From Dipylidium caninum (lineage: Eukaryota > Platyhelminthes > Cestoda > Cyclophyllidea > Dipylidiidae), in contig QEYB01000766.1 of NCBI GenBank assembly GCA_017562135.1, forward strand, positions 1,426,001-1,490,000: a stretch of DNA of 64,000 bases. Direction: 5' to 3'. Below are positions 12,790 to 26,292 of this stretch, in pieces. The position numbers and the translations under genes are program-made. Under the pieces are notes generated by a model. The model searched no databases. It was not told the origin of the DNA and saw only the letters and a program-made list of their open reading frames with translations. Every line of letters begins with the position of its first letter. The first letter of the stretch is position 1.

Positions 12790-14255
12790 CGCCGCCTGCG
12801 GGCTTCTTTCTGCGTCCAGTGCCACCTTTGGCAGGCGGCGGCCGCTCGCCGTCCGACTGCTCAACTATTTGGCCCTTTAAATGCGCACTAATTCACCGGT
12901 TTAGTTTCGCACTTATTCCCCTCGTGACGCTAGAGGACTAACTAGGAGGACTCGTGGTCATGACTTCTCTATTGTACGGGTCCCTGGCCAAGGCACGAGG
13001 AACCAAATGCTAACATTATTTTGTCGGGGCACCGTTCAATCGTCTGCTTCCAGGATGCGCGAAATGCAAAAGGCAAAAGTCTGCTTCCCCTTCGCCACGA
13101 ATAGGCTCCTCGTCGGGTCGCAGTCGCAGTGGTACGTCTTGCTCGGCACGCGGACAAGCGATGAGACCGCACTCTCCCGCTCCTCGGCACCGAAGCCTCT
13201 TCTTCTAAATAGTCAGCCATCACCGCACCTTCTTTCCCTCTCCCCGCGGCGACTGGTGCTCGTGTCGCGGGCGAGTCGGACCAAGTCGGAACGAGATTTT
13301 ACAGTCGACTGCCATACACGTGGGCAATCACAAGCCACAACGCCACCATTTTGTGCGCCGATGTCATGTCGGCCAAACATGCCTGTATGTGTGTGTGTAA
13401 CGTGCCAGCGCATTGTGTGTTTGGCAGACACCCAATGCCTCCACCCATTCTTCCACCTCTTTCCCTCCTACTAAATTTGCCTTCACACGCGCAGAAGAAC
13501 TGCCAAAAGCGTCAAGGAGGGCGCCAACTCTGGCACCCCAGCCTGGCCGTTGCCCTCCCACGGCTCTGAGCTGCAGTGAAGGTCGAGGGCTGTGTGGTGT
13601 TCCCTCCAGTGTGACTGCCGGTGGCCATTCTGTATTCATTCGCCTCAATTCAGTCTCTTCAACATTCCCGTCACTGTTTTGGCGTGACTTTGGCGTCAGC
13701 ATTTTCGCTGACTGGGGAAAGGTGCCACGCACTTTTAACTCCTTCCTCCGGTGGATGTGTGTAGACGCGCAGGGCGACTGGTTGCCTGGGCCTTTTCGTT
13801 TGTTTTCTTTTATTTGTTTACTTATTCACCAGTCCTCGTCTTGACCTTTGCGTTCGTACCTCGGGCGTCGGCAGGCGCCTGGGCCAAATGCTGTCGTGGC
13901 AACAGCCGTTGGGCGCCTGACGGGGTGTTCGCTTTGCAGCAGCCTCCCACGGCGCTCACAGCAGCGGTTAGACACGGAAACTCAACTGAAGTAGAGCGGC
14001 GCATACGCGAATGTGACGATGGTCCATTTGCTTGCCAAAAATGGGATCCATGAAGAATAAGGCCGTGGAAGTTGGCGCCGCTGGGGCTACCTTGGGCTTT
14101 AGACGCCACGCCTTACACTCTGCTTCGCGTAAGTGGTGCCGACGTCGAAGTCGTGGTGAGTGCTGAGCGTCGTGGTCACCGGCGCAGAGGTCGCCCGTCT
14201 GCGTTGCCGCAGCCCCGTCACCTCAAGCACACAAGGCAGGCATAGGCGACCTGGT

Positions 14256-14285
14256 GGAAGGAAGGGGAGTGGAAGGAAGGGGAGT
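14256..14285. repeat. Two tandem copies of a 15-bp purine-rich unit
   Basis: The unit GGAAGGAAGGGGAGT occurs twice directly in tandem. It is a minisatellite-like duplication with no visible function. Confidence 0.75.
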
Positions 14286-17200
14286 CTTAAGTCACAATCC
14301 CCCAAGTGTTTCTCGTGCGTTAATGACTCCGTGCAGGAATTTCCGGTGATTAATGTCCCCTCGGTGGAGGGTGCTTGTGACTAAGGTCGCCCTCGTCCTC
14401 GCCCTCTACTAACGAGGCTGGCCTTTTGCGACGCAATTAAATTTGTCGGGGAATTTTGCTGGCGAAGAGGTTACACCAACGCCTCGCCCGTCCCGCACTC
14501 CCGACGCCGTGCGACGCCTGCAGACCGACAGAAGGGTCATCCCGTGCGGACACGCGTGTGCCTCTGCACTTTTCTGCATAACTTCCACCCGTTTGGAAGG
14601 CCAACAATGACAAAATTCGCAGTTCCGCCCTTCCCACCCTTCTCCTTTATGTGGCCTGGTCTGAGGTGTCCGGTGGTGGAAATTATTTGTTCGTCTGGAC
14701 TCCCTCACCTCCATCTCACTTCCTCTCACGACCGATGCACTTGGCCGGGAACGTGCGTTGCCGAAGGGGGGACGAGGTTCCCGTCGTCAGGTTGGCAGAG
14801 GGAGGGTCTGACTGAGTGAAAAATCCATCCGCCCGTTGCGTTCTGTTCTGGACGAGGACGCATTTTTTGCCGTAAACTCCTCTCATCAACTCAATAAAAG
14901 CGCGGGGGCATTTGTGGTGCTAAAAATCGCAAGGGGAGGAAATCGCAGGGTTTCTTGGGCGATTACGACGCAAAGTGGAACAGTCCGTCAAAGCGGTCAA
15001 GTCGAAGAGGAAATCTTCTCTCTTCACTCTTTTAAGTAGATGGGGTAAATGCTGGTTCGCCGCGAATAGACTCACGACCATCTCAGCATGGACAGGGACG
15101 GAAGTGGAGTTCGGATGCGAGGCTTTGGAACAGCGGTTACACGCTTGCTTTCCGAACTCCTCCACTTATGCAGCAGCCTGGCCGACGGGAGCCTCGTTTC
15201 ATCAAACTCTTTTAGAAATTGGACCAAGGTACACCCACATTCTTTCAAGACGGCCAAGGCGGGGGCTTCCTTCTCTTTTTACCTCATGTGCGAACAGACA
15301 AAAAATATACACTACCGCCCTGGTGAGGCGGGTCCCGGCAGTGATCAGCTATTCCATCTGCGGACCATTAGACAACGCGCCTGCGCCTCTCCTCCTCCTC
15401 CCCCCTCGGCAGGCCATCGGGGCTCTCCGGGGACACAGGCCTTGGTCACTTCGGTAATCATCACCGTCAGTCGGTGATCCGGGCTTCTCTCTATTCCTCC
15501 GGGGCGGCTACCCTCTTACTCCTTCAAAGGGGGCTCGGTGAAACCACTGCTACGATTTGATGCGTTGAAGAGCATTTCAGTGCAGAGGTGATTAGTGCCA
15601 AAGTACTCACGTCACAACGAACCGACTCTCGTGAAACACCCGGCCAGTGCCACGCGCCGCTCTTCCCTCCACGTTATTCCATCCAACTTAGTCTCTGACC
15701 ATTCCCGCAAACGGGCTTCCGAGTGTGGACGGGGCTTCTCTCATCGGGAAAGCCTAGGCGCGCTCGGGCCCCCGCCATCCCCCCCCCCCCCCATGCAGCG
15801 GTCTCCTTTGGGTGTCCACACTGGTTGACAGAACTGGTCAGCCTTGGCGAGATAGCGGAGAGGGGGGTGTAAACACAAATAAACCCACAAAACTGATGCC
15901 TTGTTGCCGTGGCGGGATCCTTAAAAGTGCCTCGCTATTGCACCGCGCTGAAACGGCGGCATTGGACGGGAGTGCGGCATCCCTCTGCGACACGAGGACA
16001 AAGCCCAAAGCGGTGCGATCACCGTTGCCGGCCGATTACGCCTTCACTCGGCGCGGGGATGCTTCGTGACCAGTCGAGTGTGTGTGAAATGCGGGAGTTG
16101 CGATGATGCCCGCCTTCTGTGCAACAAGGACTGTCAGGCCATGTCTTATTTGTGCCATGGGAGTTGGGCACTCGCATCGTCCCTTCCATGCAACGGCGCT
16201 CAGAGTCGGTGGAGCACGGAGGAAAAGGATTTGGCGAGGAACCTGGTGGCCAGACTGGCCGTCGCATTACACTATCTCCCTCTCCCTGACCTTTAATCTT
16301 ATGCTAAACCTTTTCTTGTGCTCGTGTGGCACTGCACCAAGGGGCGAAGGCAGACCCTTCGACCACGCGAGGAGGACTGCACGGATGATTGCCGACGCCC
16401 CCGACGGAGGAGAGGGAGCTTTGAGAACTAAGCAAACGATGCTCCCACGAGACAGCCACCGCCTCTGGAGAGAAGAGAGACTTCCACGATTCCGTCTTTT
16501 CCTTGTGGTGGCGACAGCCCGGGGTTCCGGTCGCTCGCAGAGACAGAAAACCGGCGGGGATTTGCCTAACGAAGTTGGTCGGCTTTGACGTGCTGCACTG
16601 CGTCGAGGAAGTGGAGTGGACCGACCAATTCAGAGGCTTCATGGCACATCAGCCACAAAATCATTGCCCGCATTGGAAAAGGCCCGAAATAATTGACACT
16701 CGTGGTGGAGACTGCGGACTGGACAGAAAGTTGGAACAGAATGCCTTTTTTTATCCCACCACGAAGTGTTCACTAATTTACTCAACACGGTTGTGAATTC
16801 GTGTATGTACACGAGGGAGACGGTTAAGAACCACGGTGTCCCTCCGCTTCCGCTTCCGCCTCCTCCTCTTCCTCTCCCTCCTCCCTGCCTCCGCCTTCTC
16901 CCTCCGAGCGCTATCGGCCCTCACAGCAGCTCTCCACAGGCGCGACTAGACAGACGCGCCTGCGCACACAAGGGCAGGGCGAGGGGAGACGGAGGAGGAA
17001 GAGGAGGCGCGGAGCTGGCCACGGTCCCCGCAACCACCCGGTTGCCCCAGATGGTTCGCGTCAGCTGCCAACGCCGCGTCACGTGCCGACTGGGCGAGGA
17101 GGCAGTTCGTGCAGCGCCGTCAGACGAAGGCCCTGCTCCACCCGGCGCGCCGCCTCCCCGCCTCCCCGTCCCCCCCTCCAGCCTTCCCCCCTGCAAACTC

Positions 17201-17461
17201 GTTAACACGCATTGTGCAGCTACACACAAAAAGTGGGGGCCAATGCAGTTACGAAGGTCGGTGAAAGCAAATGGGATTGGCGATAGCCGATCTTCCCCCA
17301 GCTGAAGGTTCCCTCAAGGGGAAAAAATGGGGAGCACAATTTCTTTCTGAGGCTGCATAACTGAGGCTGGCGATTCACCCAACTTTTGCTCGAGCATGTC
17401 TTTTTCGGAGATGTTTCTCTTACACTCGCAGCCACATAAAACTGACCTTTTGGGGTTTCAG

Positions 17462-17885
17462 TCTGCATTCTCGGAAGGTCACGAGCGCTGCGATTCGAGC
17501 GGACAGTCCTCACCATCCACACCTCAACGAAGCGAAATGGACTCCGTAGTTTGCTTAGGTGAATTCATCTCCCGCCATCTCGACAAATACCTTCAGACCC
17601 TTCTCATCAAACTGGTAAGACTCTGTCCTCTTCCACCAAGTCCTTTGCGCAGACTTCTGTCCACCCGCTCGTCCGATGTGAAGGCGTCTGCTCTGACCCG
17701 CGCCACTTCTCCCAGAGTTGGCTTAGCTCCACGAAGAAGTAGAGAGCACTTGCGAAGAGGATACTGCTCGACGGCCGCCGCGCTAGCTGGAGGGAGTCAC
17801 GAGCCGTTCGTCCAGCTGGGACGCAACAAAGTCTCTCCGATTTGACGAAATTTTGTCGAGGAGAGAATCTTGTGTAGACTTGTAA
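17462..17885 (+). CDS. Candidate terminal exons of an unassigned gene
   Basis: A 153-nt exon (17462-17614) has a pyrimidine-rich TTTCAG acceptor and a GTAAGA donor, both in phase 0. It encodes a Ser/Pro-rich start followed by a helix-like stretch (LGEFISRHLDKYLQTLLIKL). It can be joined in phase 0 to 17832-17885, which reads SLRFDEILSRRESCVDL and then TAA. No domain was recognised. It could be the 3' end of the Shroom-like gene, a separate small gene, or chance. Confidence 0.3.
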
Positions 17886-18738
17886 CCTCCCCACGTATGA
17901 CGCCAATAGCCGAAATTCCACCGAAAGATGTGCTTCGTCTGTCCCCATCAGGACCCGTTCGTTCGTTTTTATTATGACATTTTACCAGCGTTGGTGCGAA
18001 GCAAATGGACTAGAAATTATGCTTCGTGCCACCAGAAGTTATGGCTGGGTTTTATTCGTTCGCGCTGAAGTCAGGCGTGTTGCGTAAACGTGGAAAAGCA
18101 ATCAGCGCTTTGACCTCACTCCATAATCAAGGCGCGAGACGAGTAAGGTTAACAGACTTTGCTCCCCACGGCGGGGTGCGGGGGGGGGGGCGTTAATTAA
18201 ACACCCCGACCTTGGGCCTGAGCCTCGTCAACTCGGGGAAACCGCCGAGGCACAGACAAGGCAGTCGGGCATAAGGTTGTTCGAACCTTTTAGACTCTCG
18301 AAACGGAAATATTCGACGACCAAGAGGCAGTTGACTGTGTCGGTGAACATCTTCGGTTGGTGGCAAGCTTCTCTCCCTGAAAACGAAGGGATTTAGCCAG
18401 TCTCCCGCTCTCGTGGGTACCGCGTCCTTTGGCTTCCGACGTCCCCCCTCCACATTTGCTCACCCCCCTCTTTGTAGTCCGATGCACTGACGTGCTCGTG
18501 TGATTTCATCATCCTTTGAATACACACATTAACCGCGCCCCCGTCTCCTGCTCGGGGGGGACGGGACCGTCGTTGTGCCCGCTCGCCGGCCCGCGAATCT
18601 CCGCCACAAGACGAACACATCAACTCGCCAGCCCTCAGGAGAAAAGTGCACCACATTGCGGTGGGTCGCTGACAAGAGCGCCCCGCGTTCTGTGCATGCT
18701 TCCTCCGAAAAATTGCATCCCCATCCCCATCCTCCATG

Positions 18739-18757
18739 CTTCTTCTTCTTCTTCTTC
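18739..18757. repeat. (CTT)n trinucleotide repeat
   Basis: About six CTT units lie in a T/C-rich stretch; none of the supported exons covers it. Confidence 0.75.
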
Positions 18758-20591
18758 CCCTTCTTCTAACCTCCCAAAGCAACAAATTCGTGAAACACGA
18801 TGCGGGTGGTAGCCCAGAAGGCCAGAACGCCGCAAATGCACATCGCACCGGTTTTTGCACCCGCTGGAAGCAGAATCCACGTTGACCTCGGCAAATATTT
18901 CGTCTAGTTGCAATGGGCTACGCGAGGTGCCGAGCACAGCCAAAGTGCAAGCTCTTTCCCCCACGGCGCAGTGGAGCTGTTCGAGTTTCCTGCGAAATAT
19001 ATCTTAGTCGTTATGAATGCCTCATCGCCTCGGCGCGCTGATCCGAGGATTAAAGAGGAGGCCTCGGTGCTTTTCCCGCCCTTTCTGCCTGCAGCCGACC
19101 GCACACTCCACAAACCGATGTTTAAAAGTTCGTGTGCGCCTTCATGGCAGTTGTCAAGTTGGCCAGCAATTGGGCCCCGTGTTAAGCACCACCTCTGTGG
19201 GCGCTTCGCCCGTCCATCAGATTAGCTGGGCAAATCACGAAAAAGATATTTCTACCACAGGCCCGATGTCATTTATTAAAACATCCAAAAGAAGAAGTAA
19301 TAACGAGAGGACATCGCCTCTCCCACGATGGCTCCGAGGAAAAAACGGGGAGGGGGGGACCGAGCCGAAAAAATGTCATCTTCACTCCGGGCGCCGAATT
19401 GTTAACCAGTAAGTGTGACGCTTGGAGCTCATGGTGGGGTGGGGTGGAGGGTTGAGGAACTCCAAGACGTCCGAAGGAGAAATTGCTACTCTCATCACTG
19501 TCGTGGTGAGCCTCATCACGAAGTGCACCGAGCAGGAAGCCACAGATCGGTGCCACATCGGCCAGAGTTCGTGTCTGAACGGACGAACACACCGGCCTCA
19601 GTTGAACGCCGCCTAGACATTCGGTTGCAAGAAGACTGGGCCACTGAGCGTGGAGAGGGTCGCCTTCGACGCCTCCGTTTGATTTGCCGACCACGGAGAG
19701 CGCCGGCCTATCCACGACATTTAGAGGGAATAAGAGCAAGAGTAGAGAAAGGTCCCCACTCGCACTCGCGGGCAACATCATCGGGCTCGGCTCACGGACT
19801 CGTGGCATTTTAGACAAAAACGAACCCGGTCGCAAAAAAGGAATCATCGAATTTCAGGAGCGGAGCACATCGTCCGCGCACTTTTTACCGCATTAAATTG
19901 TTGGCCTTGCCTCTAAACCATCTTTCGAGTATTTGGAGGCGGGAGATTTGAGCAATCTGTGATCGAGTGCAAGCATGTCATCGAGCCGCAGACGCAACCT
20001 CACCGCCGCCGCTGTTGGACGGGCGGAATTTTTGAAAGCGCGCGGAGGACGTCGCCAGGGGATGGAGAGTGCGTCCTCGTGCAGATGGGGCAAAGAAGGA
20101 GGGAAGGACGCCTTCGCCCCGCGCCTCGCAGGAGACCGGGCTGCTTCGTGCGCCGCATCAACGCACTAGGGGCAAGAACCGGTTGCGGGCATTCCTTCAA
20201 CACGTGCGCCCCTACGAGTGCGAGTGATTTCGCAACGAACTATCAACCTCGGAGAGTATAATGTAAAGTGCGTCACGACGAGGAGACGAAACAAAAAAGC
20301 TTCGAGTTGAGCTTTGGTTACCAGGAAGCTTGCATCGAAGTTACGACAGCTTATAATAAGACGTTGCATTTCACAAACACACGCAAAAACCGCCCCTCTT
20401 ACATCACTATATTGGTAACTATATGAAACCCAAATATTACTAAAAAGAAGTTAAACAAAGTAACTGGGATCATTATCTTGGCTGTTGGGGATGCGCAGTG
20501 CCGCAAGCACATTTCCCATTTACAAGGTTACCACAGAATATATACAGACGGTGGGACAGAAGGGGATAAATTAATCAGTGAATGGAACATC

Positions 20592-23500
20592 TCAATGGCG
20601 GAGAGTTTTACTCAACTTCTTCAAGTGGTCTCGCAGAGCGATCTGTCTCTCGCGGAAACTGCGCTTGGCCTTTTTGCGCGCTTTGTGCTTGATCATCTGG
20701 AACGTCTTCTTCTTCCCCTTCTCCCGATTCGTCGTGCTCGCGTGGGGATTCATCCGGTTCACCTACGAAAAAATCCACCGCCAATCAGCATTAACTATTT
20801 CCTTCATTACTTCATATCTCTATCAGTCTCCCGCCGAGTTCCCGAAATGAAAGAAAAGCAAGAAAGTCTTGTTTATAAAATGATCGACAAAAGGTATGTG
20901 TAGTTTGCACAAAAAACCCGATTGTCCCAGAAAACAAACATGTAACCAGTAATAATTATTAAAGCCAAGAAACATTTCACTTTGGCCAACTGCCCCCAAA
21001 TAAATACATTTCACTGTCTCTAGAGAAATAACAATTACCGTTAAAAGAGCACAGCGAACACGACTAATATCCACTCGATAAAGGGGAAATGGTCCCATAA
21101 TCGAAATATGATCCTCTAAGAGGTAATAGCAAAGTGGTGAGGTTTAAATATACCTCAAACACCTTTCCGTGGTTTGGCCGCAATATTTATCAAGAGGGAG
21201 AGTAGCGGCTAAGAGAATTGACTTGGTCTACCGCATAGGGGGTGGGGGTTTTCTCTTGGGAACTTGGTTATTAAAAGTACACATGTTTATTAACGTATCC
21301 CGTTTGCATTATTTTTTCACGAAAAGTTACATGAATTCACCCCATACAAGTGCCTTGCGCAATGACCTGTATGCAGCCAAAGATTGACCTCTCTAATAGG
21401 CGAGTCCTAAGGCATTGTACAAATGCCTGCAAGACTCCCACAAAAACGTTTATTGCCACTTCATCGTTCGTGAATCGGAACATGTGGAAGCACTGTGGAA
21501 ATTCGCAGGTGGAGACATGGCCACATCGGACCCACTAAGCTAGACTTGTGAAATCAAATCGGTCTACAGAAGATTGTCGCTAACATGTAAAAGCACTACT
21601 TAGTAGTAATAATGACTTAATATGTTCCGTGACGCCTTTCTGTATTAATAAACGACAAAAATGCGCGTATATTAACTGTTAATGGGCATAGAGTAATCTA
21701 ATACTTGTTCACAAACTTAAAACCTTTCGAGTGGTGCAATAGCTAAAATATTAAATGTCAAGAATAAAGAAAGGGAGATGAAAAAATCGCCTTCCACCTA
21801 TAGGCAAAAAAGCCTTCAATTTCAAGGTAAATTTATCTGTATTCGATTGTCTGCACACGAATATTATTTCAGGGTTAGCTTTAAGTAGCCTTGACTTGAC
21901 CTCCTATCGATGATGATCATTCCATGTAAAAGACGAAACGGCGATCACATGTTTGCACCGTAGGGGTGAAACAATCCTCGAGAAAAATACATGGCTTTTG
22001 ACGACCACAACATGAACAGAAAACTCATTCGACCAAAGAGGGCCCGAGTTTATGATAGCTTATGCTATAAAGGAAGTGATGGGTCCACTCGGGACCACAA
22101 CAAATTATCGTATACGGAGAAACCAGTCCGACGCCAAAAACGCTAAAGGCACTCAACCACAAATGCACCTCAATAACGGGCAAGATATGGGGTTCCCGGG
22201 GTGTCCGCTTAAGCATTATTCAGCCAAGTAGTAGCGATTCTGATAGCGTAGCTTTCTACCAATTTTAGATTTTAAGTCAATATAGAGAGACAATCCGGAA
22301 CCAGTAATTTTATTCACTTAGCCACGAAGTCACATTAACCAAAAAAGTTAATCACCACTCGAATTAACCGATAGCAAGAAACCAAAACTATGTAGAACAA
22401 AGACGGGAACAATCAGCTAGTCAATATTGGTAGTTTTCCACGCAAAATTCAACTTACTTGGAACCCATACTTTTTACGACCCTCGCGACCCTCCGCAATG
22501 GTATCGATGCGGTCGGCTTTCGTGGAGTGAGCCCTCTTGACGAGTTTCGTTATGTTTCGCATTGAGACGAGACCGTGCACCTCCTCTGGGTTAGCGTCTT
22601 TACAGAGTTCCTCATCATTATCGGCGTCGCAGTCAAAATTGAAGTCTTCTCCGTCTATTATCAATCCCTCACGCCGCTTCCTCTTGCGACCACCAGTGAC
22701 AGCAAAGACTGTCTGCGCAATAATGGAAGAACGTGACACATTAGCTACTTACTATTTATATGTACGCATTATCGCATACCGACCTGTTTTTCCGACTGTC
22801 GCCTGCGGATTGCCTCGAAATCATCATCGGTGAGGACTCGAGTGGAAAGAATGTCTACCGGGGACACATTTTTTACCAATCGCTTCCTAACCAGTTGAGT
22901 AGTTTCGCCTGTTTTGGAGGAGCTAGCCCCTTGGGTTGCACTTTTAAAATCCTCACAAACAGCGCCTTCTACCTCCTTTTCCTTACTCTGTTCGGCATCT
23001 TCAGCGTCAGAAATTTATAATAGAACAAGGCATCTTAAGAACAAATGTTGACTAAGAAAATCGCAGTAGTGTAAGGGTCGTATTCCACTTGAATGTCAAC
23101 ATTATAAGGGTTGGACATATTTAAAATGTAGAAAAGTGCCTAGGGGGCAGCTTGTAGAAATAGATGAAAGTAAAATGAAACATCAAACATTTTGAGGTTA
23201 TTACAATGTATATAAACCAAAAGGAAAGGCAATCTGAGCTAACAGCTATTAAACGCCAAAAAACTGGCTTGCTCGTAAATGTAATGATTTCCCAACACAC
23301 ATTAAAAGATACCATTTCAAATGTAAATCAATTATAAATTGCAAAAAATGAGAGATTTAGGTATACCTTCCATTTCCGTGTCTAAAGACCTATTCTCCCT
23401 ATCTCTTTTATTTGCAATCGACCCTGTTTCAGCCCCTCTTTCCAGCATCCTTTTCCACTCTGAGGTTTTGTTTTGCCGACTCACTAGCGGGCTTTTCGGA

Positions 23501-25538
23501 ATCTGCGACTTCGATGAGGACCTCGGCACCAGCAATGCTTGTAGCGACGCCTTTCTTGCCAAAAACACGAGCCAACCCCCGGTTTGCCAAAAGGGCGTCG
23601 GCGTCCATATCTCCATCTAAAGCCTCTTTCACCGCCTCCGTGGGACGGCCCACTTCGCGTTTCGGTAATAGTGAAGGGTTTATCTGAGAAAAAATAGTGG
23701 TTGCCGAGCTATATTACTCAGATACTTGAGAAAAAGAAAATAGTTAGTGCCCAAATAGCCGATTTAGCCGTACTATGCCCACCAATATAAGTATTCATTC
23801 TAAGTAAAGGTTCCTAGTTAACCAGAGAATTTTAGTACGAGGTATAATTAACTGCTACTTCACACCAAAGCTACTTACTCAGAGTGAATCAGGCCAGCAC
23901 AAAAAAAAACCAAAGTAGTAAAACTATTATCTCAAAGGAGCATACCTGTCTATACAAGCGTATAAGGGATCTTGCAGCGGCAACTACATTTTTGTTACGG
24001 TAGGATTTGTACTGGATAAGATCGGAGAGCAAATCTGCATCAACGGCATAGGGACACCGAGCGCAGATTTCCCTAATGGTGTTCAAACCCACAGTGATAG
24101 CCTCCGCCGACGCGCGATCCGTTACAAAATTGTCGGTAATAGTGCGTACTAACGGAGTAATCACCTTATAAAGCAATATATGAGTGTTACAAAGCTCTCC
24201 TAGATGAAATTTTTTAAATAGATGCCTACTTACATCAGGTGGTACCAGGTCATGACTAGCCTGGGCGGCAAAAAGGAGTAGTCGGGTAATTTCTAGGGAA
24301 AATAAATACTATTCGAATTCCGATTTCATTTTACTTACCTCGCTGTTGTGGACGTAAAAAACGTTGTAATGAGGGATAAAAATTCAATAACAAGAGATGG
24401 TGAACACCAATAAGGTGACTAATCAGCTCTAACAAAAGCAGACGAATCTCTAGGCGGTCGTTGCACTTCTCAAGTTTGTGAAATAGCCTTTCACTAAAGG
24501 CCTGAGGATCGTAAATCATATTGAGAGCAATAATATTGATACCCGGGGGCAAACGGCCCTTCAGCTTCCTCTCATTTTTGCGTTTCAAGTTGTCAATGGA
24601 ACGATCAAGGCGTTTTGTTCGCTTTTTCGTCTTAACGCCCACTCGATGTCCCATTTTCAGCCGTTTAATCCTCGTATCCAAGCCAACGTTATCGTCGCTA
24701 TCACTGCTGCTCTCATTTTCTGTAGCCTTCTCATTGTGGCCCAGAAAGAATCTGACAGCCTTGGAATAAACTTTATTTGACTTCACAAAACACGCTTCAG
24801 CTATCAGATTGGCAACCTTCTCATCTTTCCAAATGTTTCTCCGATACAATTCAACTAGAAGAACGACTGCCTCTTTGGCGACAGTTGCATTGCCGTCATT
24901 AATCAATTTTGCGAGAAAAGACTGGATAACCTATAAAGGGAGGAAAATAAGCAAGACACAAGCTACCGAGTTAGATTTATTTGATGTATTCTTCCGATTC
25001 GCCCTTTTTAAGTCGCCGATGATGAAACCACGTAAAACCTTCCGCACTTGTTTATCTTGACAGCGATGCAATCGGAAGGCGACATCTACAGCTTGCTGCG
25101 ACGTTATAAAGTCCTTTGACCGCAGCCTCATGAACGCCCTCAAATAAGCCTAGCAAAGTAGAGTTAGTGCAAGATTAAGAAAAAAAACCATTCGCATGCA
25201 AGCATTCATTCCGAATGATTGATACAGAAGAGCTGAGGTGATATTTTGACTGAACCTACACGCATAACTCGGGAACAGGTGTATGATCTAAGCATGTGTT
25301 AAGGATGAAAACACCAAACCTGGGACAAGAAAACGAGGAGGCTGTCTAGTTTGACAACATATTCCGAAGGAGAAGAAAGATAGGTAACCTCCAAAGACAC
25401 ATAATTCTCATACTGGGTCTCGAACTATAAAGTGGCTAGACTATCAAGTTTGATTACGTCAGACAGGTAAGATGTAGGATCTTTCCTAATGTTGGCTTCT
25501 AAATCGCACAGAGCCGACCCGGCTATTGTGACAACCAT
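20592..25538 (-). CDS. SDAD1: SDA1/SDAD1 homologue, 60S ribosomal subunit biogenesis factor
   Basis: Exons on the minus strand are 25458-25538 (start ATG), 25320-25424, 25189-25287, 24967-25149, 24339-24930, 24234-24292, 23946-24164, 23367-23683, 22784-22998, 22458-22712 and 20592-20762 (stop TGA). The product is about 750 residues. In the family, this nuclear HEAT-like protein is needed for maturation and export of pre-60S ribosomes. Family stretches are clear: [95 protein letters not shown] and [17 protein letters not shown]. The first three introns are 33, 32 and 38 nt and the fourth (24931-24966) is 36 nt. Exon 23367-23683 cannot be read through: the frame must change, by a 25-nt intron (GTGAGT..CTCAG), a 52-nt one, or an indel. 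The last intron (20763-22457, 1.7 kb, AT-rich) shows no gene. The start codon is the first ATG before the conserved N-terminal helix. Confidence 0.95.
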
Positions 25539-26292
25539 GCCCCACCGCAATGGTGAAAGATAAATGGCACTAAGTGCTGGCTTCGTTATTGGTTGGCTAT
25601 ATCCCAAAGCGAGAACAAAATTTTGAAGGACAAAGCTGAATGATCGAGGTGTAGGCATAATAATTAGCGGATATCCTGCGTGCCCCCGAAAATTTTCTAT
25701 TCACTTCAAACGCAGTCATGTCGTTTAGGAATTCTTACCTAAAGAAGAACGCCAATAATCCACTAACATCGATGTCCTTTTGAAGCACAAGTTTTCACTG
25801 ATCCAGAGGCTATTTCCTAACGGGCCATCGCTGACCGTTTGAAAAGTAATAAACGAAGGAAATAATTGCGCAAAGAGACACTAATAAAAATAGTAAGAAT
25901 GCGAAAGGTGCTACATCTGATTTGCGGCATCGCATTCAGAGAAAGATTTTGTACCGAAAATACTTGATAGGAGTACCACGTGGATGCACCTATACTGTTA
26001 CCAAAAAGGGCGAAAAAACTTTTATGTCAAAATGACGGCTTGACTTAGTTTATCTGACCACGTATTACGTGGCCGTATACCGCGTACATAATCCGAACGA
26101 TGTGTTACGCCTTTTAGCCCAATGGTTCAACTGTTGAACATCGAATTAGCCACTTTTCGCCCGACCTGCAAGCTCGCATCCCTCTGTCAAGAATGCCACT
26201 GAGTGGTTTACCGTGGTCTTGTTTATATGACATTTGCCTTTCAACAGGTATTTCAGGACCATGTCAATAACACCAACTTAAATGTCCCATAA
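25539..26292. promoter_or_regulatory. Shared intergenic region between divergent SDAD1 and DBF4
   Basis: This 754-bp stretch separates the two start codons, which point away from each other. It should hold both 5' UTRs and both promoters, possibly as one bidirectional promoter. It is AT-rich like the flanking introns, and no TATA box or other site could be named with confidence. Confidence 0.4.

Larger units (their letters stand above)
12790..20591. other. GC-rich stretch with scattered candidate exons only
   Basis: Long overlapping open frames occur on both strands, as expected from base composition. Apart from the candidate at 17462-17885, coding-like pieces are 14103-14155 (plus, good splice sites, reading ATPYTLLRVSGADVEVV) and a cysteine-rich frame near 16070-16160 (plus). 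No chain of exons joining in phase was found. Low-complexity tracts include a pyrimidine-rich stretch (16845-16910), a C run and a CTT repeat. The gene upstream may end within this stretch. Confidence 0.5.

Noticed and set aside
14103..14155. Possible 53-nt exon reading ATPYTLLRVSGADVEVV
   Set aside because: Splice sites are good, but no neighbouring exon in matching phase was found, so it cannot be placed in a gene.
16066..16160. Cysteine-rich plus-strand frame (VCVKCGSCDDARLLCNKDCQ) resembling part of a PHD finger
   Set aside because: Cysteine spacing does not fit a full PHD or other zinc finger, no good donor follows it, and it sits alone in GC-rich DNA full of chance open frames.
19269..19847. 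192-codon minus-strand open frame
   Set aside because: No domain and no splice partners; similar long frames occur on both strands of this GC-rich stretch.
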